Of a stretch of DNA of 36,889 nt, positions 23,285 to 30,203 are shown one piece after another. The notes below the pieces were generated by a model. That model ran no database searches. It saw only the letters and a program-made list of their open reading frames with translations, and had not been told where the DNA came from. The DNA is from Gemmatimonadota bacterium (lineage in GTDB: Bacteria; Gemmatimonadota; Gemmatimonadetes; Longimicrobiales; Gaopeijiaceae), in the NCBI GenBank assembly GCA_003248075.1, contig QJYK01000293.1, positions 1 to 36,889 of the forward strand, written 5' to 3'. A program made the translations under genes and the position numbers. Numbering within the stretch: position 1 is the first letter of the stretch; every line of letters starts with the position of its first letter.

Positions 23285-24565
23285 TCAGGCGGAGTCGCGC
23301 GCCCGCGGAAGGGCCTCGATCAGCCGGTCTATCTCGTCGATGCGATTGTACACATGCGTCGATACGCGGATCGCGTCGTGTCCGTCTCGCTGGTGCTCGT
23401 CGAGGTGGATCGCCGCGATGGCTTCCATCCGTGGCACGGCCGCCATGGCGTCGAGGCCCTCCATCTGGAAGATGGTGGAGCCCGGGCATGACCGCTCCGT
23501 CGGACCGCTCAAGAGCGTCACGCCGGGCAGCTCGATGAGCCTGGCCTTGAGATGCTCGGATAGGAAGCGGCATCGGGACTCGATCCGGTCCAGACCGAGG
23601 ACGGTCGCGAAGTCGAGGGCCGCGGCGAGGGCCGCCCGGACCGGGAAGTCGACGGTGCCCGGGGGCTCGAATGCCGGGGCCCGGGGGGTCGCGTCATGGG
23701 CGAACGCCGTATGGATGCGGTCACGCGCCTCTTCCCTCACCCACAGGAACCCCGTCGAAACGGGTCCGAGCAGCCACTTGTGCAGGCTGGCCGAGTAGGC
23801 GTCGCATCCCAGCGCCTCGATGCCCACGGGGAGCTGCCCGACGGCCTGAGCGCCGTCGACCAGCGTCACGAGCCCGTGCCGTTTGGCCATCGCGCACAGC
23901 TCACGAACGGGGTACAGATGGCCGCCCCGGGTGACGTGGCAGAACGCCAACGCGCGGGTACGGGGGCCGACCTGGCTCTCGATCCGATCCACGACCTCCT
24001 TGGCAGGCGGAAGGGGGCTGGGCACGAAGACCTCGCGGAGCCCGATTCCCTCGCGCGCCGCTCGGAACTGCCAGGGCCGGCGCCCCGCAGGGTGTTCCTG
24101 GGTCGTGATGAGAACCTCGTCGCCGCGCTCCAGCACCAACCCGATGGCCTGGAGGTGCAGCGCCTCGGTGGCGTTGCGGGTCAGCGCCAGCTCCCCCGGA
24201 CGAACGCCCAGGAGCCCGGCGAGCGCCGGGAGGACGGCGTCGGCGACGGCGTCCTGGAGGTCGTGCTTGCCGTGAAGCGGCTCTCGCGAGAGCGCCCGGT
24301 ATCCGTCCGCCACCGCTTCGAACACCTGGCGCGGCGGCATGCCGAGGCTCGCGTTGTTCATGTAGGCCACGCCCTCGTCCAGGAGGAACTGGGCTCGGAC
24401 GTGTGCCCAGTCCGCGTCCGTGTCGCCTTCGGGCCGGGTGAGGGGCGGGGGCGACGACGGAGGGGGAGCCTGCCGAGAGCACCCCCCCAGCGCCGCGACG
24501 AGCGTGCCGGCGCTGGCCCCGACGAAGCCGCGCCGGGAGACCGAGGGCGCGAGGGACCGGATCAT
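23285..24565 (-). CDS. Tat-exported lipoprotein, class V (PLP) aminotransferase family
   Basis: The protein has 426 residues. The N-terminus has a twin-arginine signal (S-R-R-G-F-V, Arg11-Arg12) followed by a lipobox-like A-L-G-G-C (Cys29) and a proline-rich linker, so it should be folded with its cofactor in the cytoplasm, exported and lipid-anchored. The catalytic part matches isopenicillin-N-epimerase/cysteine-desulfurase-like fold-type I enzymes: T-R-N-A-T-E-A-L-H near 130, H210 in F-C-H-V-T, D237-G-A-Q240 for the PLP ring, and K263 in S-L-H-K-W-L-L-G-P as the Schiff-base lysine. It lies divergent from the gene at 24690. The substrate is unknown. Export of a PLP enzyme by Tat is uncommon but has precedents in this family. 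Confidence 0.9.
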   Translation of the reverse strand: MIRSLAPSVSRRGFVGASAGTLVAALGGCSRQAPPPSSPPPLTRPEGDTDADWAHVRAQFLLDEGVAYMNNASLGMPPRQVFEAVADGYRALSREPLHGKHDLQDAVADAVLPALAGLLGVRPGELALTRNATEALHLQAIGLVLERGDEVLITTQEHPAGRRPWQFRAAREGIGLREVFVPSPLPPAKEVVDRIESQVGPRTRALAFCHVTRGGHLYPVRELCAMAKRHGLVTLVDGAQAVGQLPVGIEALGCDAYSASLHKWLLGPVSTGFLWVREEARDRIHTAFAHDATPRAPAFEPPGTVDFPVRAALAAALDFATVLGLDRIESRCRFLSEHLKARLIELPGVTLLSGPTERSCPGSTIFQMEGLDAMAAVPRMEAIAAIHLDEHQRDGHDAIRVSTHVYNRIDEIDRLIEALPRARDSA

Positions 24566-24574
24566 GGCGTCACG

Positions 24575-24588
24575 CCTCCACGAGGAGG
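24575..24588 (-). promoter_or_regulatory. Hairpin covering the ribosome site of the aminotransferase
   Basis: CCTCC (24575-24579) and GGAGG (24584-24588) form a five-base-pair stem with a four-base loop. On the minus strand the loop-proximal GGAGG is the ribosome site of the aminotransferase gene, nine bases from ATG 24565, so the site could be partly masked in the mRNA. Confidence 0.35.
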
Positions 24589-24677
24589 AGATGGGACGTG
24601 CAACCTCCCATGGGGCCCAGCGCGGCGCAACCGGTCCGGGGGGTCTGGAGGATCGTGCGCGGCTCCGTCAATCGGGC

Positions 24678-24683
24678 TAGTGT
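24678..24683 (+). promoter_or_regulatory. Possible -10 element of the ETF:quinone oxidoreductase-like gene
   Basis: TAGTGT lies six bases before ATG 24690, and no ribosome site is seen between them. If real, the mRNA would be leaderless. I see no convincing -35. Confidence 0.25.
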
Positions 24684-24689
24684 TCCGGC

Positions 24690-26690
24690 ATGGAAAAAGA
24701 CGAGATGATCCGACTGCTCGTCGGCCTCTACATCGTCGGCGCGCTGGCCATCTTCGCTCACCTCGTGTCCGACAAGGTCGCGTTCGTGCGCGGGGGGAAG
24801 CCGGAGCGTCGCTCAGATCAGCCGGGCCGACGCGTGGCGATATTCTTCAGCGAAGTCCTGGGCCAATCGAAGGTCCGCAGACGCCTCACGGCCGGATGGG
24901 CCCACGCCCTCGTCTTCTGGGGTTTCCTGGCCTTCAGCGTCGCGACGCTCGACCTGCTCTGGAGGCTGGCGGCGGGCGGGGACGGTTTCCTGCAGGGGCC
25001 TCTCGGCGCCGTCACCGCCATCGTGACCGCTTTCGCGTTCCTGATCCTCCTCGGCGTCCTGGTGCTCGCTCTTCGGCGCTACGTCCTCAGGCCTCCCTAT
25101 CTGACATACCACAGCATCGAGTCCGCCGTCGTTCTGGGGGTCATCGCGCTGATCGCGCTCACGTACCTGGGCGAGCGCTACGCTGCGGGACAGGCGAGCA
25201 CCTACTTCGGGTACGGTCACCTGGTGGTGGCGTTCACCTTTTTGGCGTACGTCCCCACTTCCAAGCACTTCCATATCCTGGGCGCCCCCTTCAACTCGGT
25301 CCTCCAGCAGCTCGAGGACCGCCAGAAGATGGACTTTCTCGACCTGGAGGCCGAGCCCGACGAGGCGAAGGGCGAGGCCTATGGCGCCAATACGCTGGAC
25401 CACTTCGCCTGGACCGACCGGCTGGACCTTCTCACGTGCATCGAATGCGGCCGGTGCCAGGAAGCCTGCCCGGCCCATGCCACCGGCAAGCTGCTGAACC
25501 CGCGCGATTTCATCGTCGATCTGAAGTATCACGCCAAGGGCATGACCCCCCCGGGCGCCCAGGCCGCGGTCGCCCGTGAGACCTTCGTCGCCTCGGGCGG
25601 CAGCGTCGAGGGCGTGCCTCTCGGGCGACAACCGCTGGTGGACCACGTCGTCGCCTCCCGAACGCTATGGGAATGCACGACGTGCCTCGGATGCGTGATG
25701 GCATGCCCGGTGGACATCGACCACATGTCGATGCTCCTGAACCTGCGTCGCTACCAGGTGCTCGACGTTGGCGACATCGAGCCCGAATACCAGAGGGTTT
25801 TCACGAACATGGAGCGCGCGGGCGACCCCTGGGGCTACGGGGAGCACCGGAAGACCGAGACGATCGGAAAGCTCGGGGACCGGGCGCGGATCGCGGAGCC
25901 GGGCGAGCGCTTCGAGCTGCTCTTCTGGGTCGGATGTTGGGGCCTGTACGACGACCGCTCGGTCGAGACGACCCGTGCCACGCTGGCAGTGCTCGACCAC
26001 TTCGAGGTCGACTACCGCATCCTCGGAGACACCGAGGTGTGCTGCGGAGAGAACTACAGGCGCATGGGAAACGAGCTTCAGTTCCAGATGAACGCCCAGA
26101 CGAACCTGGAGCTCCTGGGAGGCGTCTCTTTCGACAGGCTGATGGTGACGAACCCGCACTGTCACCAGGTGTTCGGCAAGGACTACAAGGACTTCGTTCC
26201 CGAAGGGTGGGGTGGTCTTCCCTTCGAGGTCGTCAGTGTCGAGGAGGAGGTCGCGAGGCTGGTTCGCTGGCATGGCCTGCCTGGACGATCGGAGTTGGGA
26301 AAGGTCGCCTACCACGACTCCTGCTTCTACGGGCGCTACAACGGCATCTACGAGGAGCAGCGCGCGCTCGTGCAGGCCGGGGGCGGCGAGCTGGTGGAGC
26401 TCCGGCGGAGCCGTGAACAGGCGTTCTGTTGCGGGGCCGGGGGCGGGAACTTCTGGCGCGAGGAGAAAGAGCCGCGCGTGTCCTGGAACCGGGCCGCCGA
26501 GATCATGGAATCCGGGGCGCCCACGCTCGCGGTTTCGTGTCCCTTCTGCATGGCGATGCTGGAAGACGGCCTCAAGGCGCAGGAGGGCTTCATGGAGCGC
26601 CCGGTGCAGGTGCGACACGTCGTGGAGCTCGTCGCCCAGGCCATCGCTTCCGCAGGTGCCGACACGACGGGACCGCTGGGGCACGGATGA
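24690..26690 (+). CDS. Haem b/Fe-S oxidoreductase, ETF:menaquinone oxidoreductase-like (EMO/HdrD-like)
   Basis: The protein has 666 residues. The N-terminal 205 residues form a NarI-like membrane domain of about six helices with histidines suited to haem b (H72, H177, H193, H195). Two [4Fe-4S] ferredoxin motifs follow: C250-x2-C-x2-C-x3-C260 and C329-x2-C-x2-C-x3-C339. Two CCG domains come next. The first has C416, C451-C452 and C491 but N488 where the last motif normally has Cys; the second is complete (C545, C580-C581-G, C617-P-F-C620). This architecture is known for bacterial proteins that pass electrons from acyl-CoA dehydrogenases via ETF to menaquinone. No ETF genes are in the window. 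It is divergent from the aminotransferase. Confidence 0.88.
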   Translation: MEKDEMIRLLVGLYIVGALAIFAHLVSDKVAFVRGGKPERRSDQPGRRVAIFFSEVLGQSKVRRRLTAGWAHALVFWGFLAFSVATLDLLWRLAAGGDGFLQGPLGAVTAIVTAFAFLILLGVLVLALRRYVLRPPYLTYHSIESAVVLGVIALIALTYLGERYAAGQASTYFGYGHLVVAFTFLAYVPTSKHFHILGAPFNSVLQQLEDRQKMDFLDLEAEPDEAKGEAYGANTLDHFAWTDRLDLLTCIECGRCQEACPAHATGKLLNPRDFIVDLKYHAKGMTPPGAQAAVARETFVASGGSVEGVPLGRQPLVDHVVASRTLWECTTCLGCVMACPVDIDHMSMLLNLRRYQVLDVGDIEPEYQRVFTNMERAGDPWGYGEHRKTETIGKLGDRARIAEPGERFELLFWVGCWGLYDDRSVETTRATLAVLDHFEVDYRILGDTEVCCGENYRRMGNELQFQMNAQTNLELLGGVSFDRLMVTNPHCHQVFGKDYKDFVPEGWGGLPFEVVSVEEEVARLVRWHGLPGRSELGKVAYHDSCFYGRYNGIYEEQRALVQAGGGELVELRRSREQAFCCGAGGGNFWREEKEPRVSWNRAAEIMESGAPTLAVSCPFCMAMLEDGLKAQEGFMERPVQVRHVVELVAQAIASAGADTTGPLGHG

Positions 26691-26724
26691 GCCGGAGGGG
26701 CTCGGGCTTCGGTACCCCCTCGTG

Positions 26725-26730
26725 TAGATT
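26725..26730 (+). promoter_or_regulatory. Possible -10 element upstream of the GNAT gene
   Basis: TAGATT, extended upstream as TGTAGATT, lies 34 bases before the GNAT start at 26765 in the 74-base gap after the oxidoreductase gene. No clear -35 is visible. Confidence 0.25.
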
Positions 26731-26764
26731 GCATGCTCGCCGAGGTGCCTGGAGCGACGCAGCC

Positions 26765-27286
26765 GTGAAGACGATGAAAACGAGGTTGCTGACCTGTTTC
26801 GACAGGGACGGAATCCGGTCGCTCTACGAGGGGCTCAGCGAGCGCTCGAGGGCGCTCCGATTCGGCGCTGCCATGCCGAGGCTCTCGGAGCGGACCGTGC
26901 GGGAGTTGGCCGACCTCGACGGACGGGTGCGGGCGGCGGTTGGAGTGTTCGTGCGTGGGTCACTGGTGGCGGAGGGGCGATGGGCCCGCCTCCATCGGGA
27001 CTCGACGACGGCGGAAGGCGCCTTCACGGTGGCCGACGCCTACCAGCGTCGGGGTCTCGGACGGCACCTCGTCGACGCCGTCGTCGAGCACGCCCGCACG
27101 GCCGGCATCGAGACCATGCAGTTCACCGTCTCCGGCGAGAATCGGGGAATGGCCGCGCTGCTTGCCCGGCGGGGCATCCGACTGCGCTACAGTGGGGGAA
27201 GCGGGGAGGCGTCCTATCCGCTGGCGGCACCCACGCCGGACGGACCAATGCCGCCGGAGCGTGCCGCTTGGAAGAAGAGCGCCTGA
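26765..27286 (+). CDS. GNAT-family N-acetyltransferase
   Basis: The protein has 173 residues. The acetyl-CoA binding loop is Q94-R-R-G-L-G-R100 after the beta-strand F-T-V-A-D, followed by the usual helix and M-Q-F-T-V-S-G-E-N-R-G-M-A-A-L-L-A-R-R-G-I. The N-terminal R-S-R-A-L-R-F-G resembles GNAT domains of the Pat/acyl-CoA-synthetase acetylating group, but it stands alone. Start: GTG 26765 has a GGAG about eleven bases upstream; ATG 26774, three codons later, is an alternative. The 14-base gap to the next gene suggests co-transcription with the ketopantoate-reductase relative. Substrate unknown. Confidence 0.85.
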   Translation: MKTMKTRLLTCFDRDGIRSLYEGLSERSRALRFGAAMPRLSERTVRELADLDGRVRAAVGVFVRGSLVAEGRWARLHRDSTTAEGAFTVADAYQRRGLGRHLVDAVVEHARTAGIETMQFTVSGENRGMAALLARRGIRLRYSGGSGEASYPLAAPTPDGPMPPERAAWKKSA

Positions 27287-27300
27287 AGCGTCCCGATGCG

Positions 27301-28332
27301 ATGGATCGCGAGGCCGATCCGATCGTGGTGTGGGGTGCGGGGGCCATGGGTGGATCGATCGGGGCCTGGCTGCACCGTGCCGGGCACCCCGTCCTTCTGG
27401 TGGACGCGGACGAGGCGCACGTGCGCGCCATCAGGGAGCGGGGCCTCAGAATCGAGGGTCCGGTCGACACGTTCACCGTCCAGCCCAGGGCCGCCCTGCC
27501 CCACCAGGTTCCCCGGCCCTTGCGCAGGGTCTACCTGGCGGTGAAGGCACACCACACGGAGGCCGCGCTGGAGGACGTTGCACCCCTGCTGGACGCCGAC
27601 GGATACGTCCTTTCGGTCCAGAACGGGCTCAACGAGCGAACGATCGCGGAGCGGGTCGGCCTTCGGCGCACGGTCGGGTGCTTCGTCAACTTCGGAGCCG
27701 ATGTCCTCGAGCCTGGCGTCGTCATGAGGGGGAACCGGGGCGCGGTCATCGTAGGCGAGCTCGACGGCGCCTCGGGCCCTCGGATCGAGGAGATCCACGC
27801 CACGCTCACGGACTTCGAGCCGCGCGCGCTGACGACCGACAACATCTGGGGCTTTCTCTGGGCGAAGCTCGCATACGGAGCCCTCCTGTTCGCGACCGCG
27901 CTCACGGACGCGTCCATAGCGGAGGTGCTCTCGTCCGAACGGCACCGCCCGGTCCTGGTCGCGCTCGGGCGGGAAGTCATGCATGTCGCCGGAGTCAGGG
28001 GCGTGCGGCCGGAGCCGTTCGACGGGTTCGACCCCCTCGCCTTCGCACCCGGTGCGCCCTTGTCTGCCGCCAACGCGAGCCTGGACGACCTGGTAACGTT
28101 CAATCGGGCGTCGGCCAAGAGCCACAGCGGCGTCTGGCGGGATCTCGCCGTTCGCAAGCGGAAGACCGAGGTGGATGCGCAGATCGCACCCGTCGCCGAG
28201 CTGGGTGCGGAGGTGGGCGTCCCGACTCCGCTCGTCTCGCGCCTGGTGGACCTGGTTCACGAGGTCGAGTCCGGCGTCCGCCCCCAAAGCTGGGAGACCC
28301 TCGATGCGCTTCGTGTCTCCCAGGGGGCTTAG
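27301..28332 (+). CDS. Ketopantoate reductase family (PanE/ApbA-like)
   Basis: The protein has 343 residues. The N-terminal NADP-binding Rossmann domain has G12-A-G-A-M-G17. Q107-N108-G-L matches the substrate-side Asn loop, and K189 in W-A-K-L-A-Y-G matches the catalytic lysine. The position four residues after the lysine, Asn180 in E. coli PanE, is Gly193 here, so the substrate may not be ketopantoate. The C-terminal helical domain carries the P-T-P-L-V-S-R-L family motif near 312. The protein is longer than E. coli PanE (303). ATG 27301 is used; the frame is open upstream through the preceding gene. Many PanE paralogues reduce other 2-oxo acids, and this is probably one of them. Confidence 0.85.
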   Translation: MDREADPIVVWGAGAMGGSIGAWLHRAGHPVLLVDADEAHVRAIRERGLRIEGPVDTFTVQPRAALPHQVPRPLRRVYLAVKAHHTEAALEDVAPLLDADGYVLSVQNGLNERTIAERVGLRRTVGCFVNFGADVLEPGVVMRGNRGAVIVGELDGASGPRIEEIHATLTDFEPRALTTDNIWGFLWAKLAYGALLFATALTDASIAEVLSSERHRPVLVALGREVMHVAGVRGVRPEPFDGFDPLAFAPGAPLSAANASLDDLVTFNRASAKSHSGVWRDLAVRKRKTEVDAQIAPVAELGAEVGVPTPLVSRLVDLVHEVESGVRPQSWETLDALRVSQGA

Positions 28333-28363
28333 ATAGGGGCTGCAGCGCCGTCGTGAACGGAGC

Positions 28364-28945
28364 TCAGCCCCGGGGACGGGGCACCGGTCGTACGTAGCAG
28401 ACGAGGCGCTGGGTCTCCTGGAAGCCCACGGACCTGTGGAAGGCCTGGCTGACGGCGTTGTCGAGATCGGCGTCGGACGCCAGCTCGGAGAGGCCGGTCC
28501 GCCGCGCCCAGCCCAGGATCGCAAGGCACAGGGCGGACGCCAGGCGCGAGCGTCGTAGGTCGGGGTCGACCCAGATCCCCTCGAGGTATGCCACCGGGGA
28601 GGACGCGCACCCCTCGGCGTAGGTCCGGAGGCCGACCTCGGCGAACCCTCCCAGCCCCGCGCCGCGGCGCTCGACCACGAACACGGCGTATCGGTCGAGG
28701 TCGCTCCGTCCCAAGAGTGCGTCCACCTCGGCCGCGGTGGAGTCCGGCCACAACGCCTGTCGCATCCGCAACAATTCCGCGCGATCGGAGAGACGCGCGG
28801 TGCGGACCGGCGGTGCGGGGGGCAGGGGAGGCGACGGGTCGCGCGATCGGTGGAGGTTCAGCGGTGCCTCCGCTGCGAGCGGGTACCTGGAGCGATGCGT
28901 GAGCCCCGATGGTCTCCGGGATCGAGAACGGTGTCGGCGGAGCAC
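28364..28945 (-). CDS. AAC(6')-I-like aminoglycoside N-acetyltransferase (GNAT)
   Basis: The conserved domain spans about 150 residues and ends at the stop. The stretch S-S-P-V-A-Y-L-E-G-I-W-V and the later A-S-D-A-D-L-D-N-A-V-S-Q-A-F-H and G-F-Q-E-T-Q-R match the Acinetobacter AAC(6')-Ig/-Ih group very closely as I recall those sequences, as does L-W-P-D near the N-terminus. These enzymes acetylate the 6'-amine of aminoglycosides. In the acetyl-CoA loop the expected R-R-S-G-V/I-A reads R-R-S-R-L-A, so a loop glycine is replaced. The start is uncertain. The domain begins near 28810, the only upstream GTG is at 28945, and the extra leader is basic and low-complexity. Convergent with the previous gene. 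Confidence 0.78.
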   Translation of the reverse strand: MLRRHRSRSRRPSGLTHRSRYPLAAEAPLNLHRSRDPSPPLPPAPPVRTARLSDRAELLRMRQALWPDSTAAEVDALLGRSDLDRYAVFVVERRGAGLGGFAEVGLRTYAEGCASSPVAYLEGIWVDPDLRRSRLASALCLAILGWARRTGLSELASDADLDNAVSQAFHRSVGFQETQRLVCYVRPVPRPRG

Positions 28946-28987
28946 GCGCGGGCGCAAGACATGCTGTTCCCGATGCGCGGCCCGGCC

Positions 28988-28993
28988 TAGACT
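28988..28993 (+). promoter_or_regulatory. Possible -10 element for the Rid gene
   Basis: TAGACT, a common -10 form in high-GC bacteria, lies 30 bases before ATG 29024 in the divergent region with the AAC(6')-like gene. No matching -35 is obvious. Confidence 0.3.
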
Positions 28994-29023
28994 GGGGAAC
29001 GCCACCGCTGACCGAGGATCCTC

Positions 29024-29425
29024 ATGGCGCGCCGTCTCGTCCCCAGCTCGAGTCCCTACGCCCCGGTGATCGGCTTCTCCCGGGCCGTCCGAGTGGGCGA
29101 TTTCGTATCTGTCGGCGGCACGGCGCCGATCGACGACGATGGCCGGACGGTGGGACTGGGTGACCCCGCGGCCCAGACACGTCGGTGCCTCGAAATCGTC
29201 GAGAGGGCGCTGGCGGAGGCTGGTGCGTCCCTGAACGACGTGGTCCGGACCCGGATGCTGCTCACGAGGATCGAGGACTGGCCGGCAATCGCCGAGGTGC
29301 GCGGCCAGTACTTCAAGGACATCCGACCCGTCGACACCGTGATGCAGGTGGCCAGGTTCATCAACTCCGAATGGTTGGTCGAGGTCGAGGTGGATGCGAT
29401 CGTGGACCATGGTGGGTCGGCCTGA
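29024..29425 (+). CDS. Rid (YjgF/YER057c/UK114) family protein
   Basis: The 133-residue protein has the usual single-domain Rid length. V-S-V-G-G-T-A-P-I, the Q-T-R-R-C-L segment, V-V-R-T-R-M-L-L-T and the C-terminal L-V-E-V-E-V-D-A-I-V are standard family features. Archetypal RidA deaminates reactive enamines with an arginine in the P-A-R-S-C segment (Arg105 in E. coli). Here that segment reads P-V-D-T-V, so the arginine aligns with Asp104. This puts the protein outside the RidA subfamily, and 2-aminoacrylate deaminase activity should not be assumed. A GAGG ribosome site precedes ATG 29024. The regulator gene follows after 70 bases, including an AT-rich promoter. Confidence 0.9.
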   Translation: MARRLVPSSSPYAPVIGFSRAVRVGDFVSVGGTAPIDDDGRTVGLGDPAAQTRRCLEIVERALAEAGASLNDVVRTRMLLTRIEDWPAIAEVRGQYFKDIRPVDTVMQVARFINSEWLVEVEVDAIVDHGGSA

Positions 29426-29461
29426 CACTCCCGTGTCGGACTTCACGAGTGGAATGTCTCG

Positions 29462-29492
29462 TTGACAATTATTTTTTTGCGTAAAATTTTAC
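29462..29492 (+). promoter_or_regulatory. AT-rich promoter with perfect palindromic operator before the regulator gene
   Basis: TTGACA (29462-29467) is a perfect -35. GTAAAATTTTAC (29481-29492) is a perfect 12-base palindrome that contains TAAAAT (29482-29487), a near-consensus -10. The spacer would be 14 bases, shorter than usual. The regulator ATG is at 29496, only eight bases beyond the -10, with no ribosome site, so the transcript may be leaderless. The palindrome overlapping the -10 suggests autoregulation by the encoded winged-helix protein. Confidence 0.6.
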
Positions 29493-29495
29493 TTC

Positions 29496-30164
29496 ATGCC
29501 AATTCTTCCGGACTTGCCAGCGCTCGAACCCGTCGATGACGCCAGCAGGGCCGAGCTCCTGCTTCACCCCTTGCGACAGAGGATTCTCTCGGAGGCACGC
29601 CAGGCCTCGACCGCCGCCGAAATCGCGCGTCGCGTCGGTCTCCCCCCGCAAAAGGTCAACTATCACGTCCGGACCCTGGCCCAGGCCGGCTTCCTGACGC
29701 CGGCTGGCGAGGCACGAAAGCGCAATCTCATCGAGAAGCGTTACCGGGCCAGTGCGCAGTCCTATGTGCTGCTCCCGGGGATCTTGGGCGCGATGGGCCC
29801 GGGTGCATCCAGCGACGCGGACCGTTTCGGTGCCGCCCACCTGATCCGGCTCGGGGCCCTGCTGCAGGACGAGCTGGCGAGCTGGCTGGAGCCCGGCGTC
29901 GGACGCCGCAAGGGCCCGTCCACCCTGTCGCTCGACGTCCAGATACGATTCGACTCGCCGCGACAACGGGCGGAGTTCGCGGACGAGCTGCGAAGAGCGG
30001 TCGCGGGGGTGGTCGGTGGGCACTCCGCCCCGGCGCTCGACCGTGACGGTCAGCCCCTTCCGGGGCCGTCCTACCGGCTCGTGGTAGGGTGCTACCCGAT
30101 ACCCGAGCCGGCCCCCGAGGACGAAGAGCCGGGAGAGAAGCCACGGATGGAGCAAGAGGGATGA
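29496..30164 (+). CDS. ArsR-like winged-helix transcriptional regulator
   Basis: The protein has 222 residues. A winged helix-turn-helix fills about residues 22-84: L-H-P-L-R-Q-R-I-L, then S-T-A-A-E-I-A-R-R-V-G-L-P-P-Q-K-V-N-Y-H as helix-turn-recognition helix, and a basic wing (A-R-K-R-N-L-I-E-K-R-Y-R). This matches HTH_20/ArsR-type regulators. No metal-binding cysteines are present. Residues 85-200 form an effector or dimerisation domain I do not recognise, ending in an acidic, Pro-rich tail. It has no visible ribosome site and sits directly after the palindromic promoter element, so autoregulation is likely. Its targets are unknown; the neighbouring Rid gene is one candidate. Confidence 0.85.
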   Translation: MPILPDLPALEPVDDASRAELLLHPLRQRILSEARQASTAAEIARRVGLPPQKVNYHVRTLAQAGFLTPAGEARKRNLIEKRYRASAQSYVLLPGILGAMGPGASSDADRFGAAHLIRLGALLQDELASWLEPGVGRRKGPSTLSLDVQIRFDSPRQRAEFADELRRAVAGVVGGHSAPALDRDGQPLPGPSYRLVVGCYPIPEPAPEDEEPGEKPRMEQEG

Positions 30165-30203
30165 GCGACGGCAAGGGGCCACTTCCGCGGCCACTCCGCC
30201 GCC

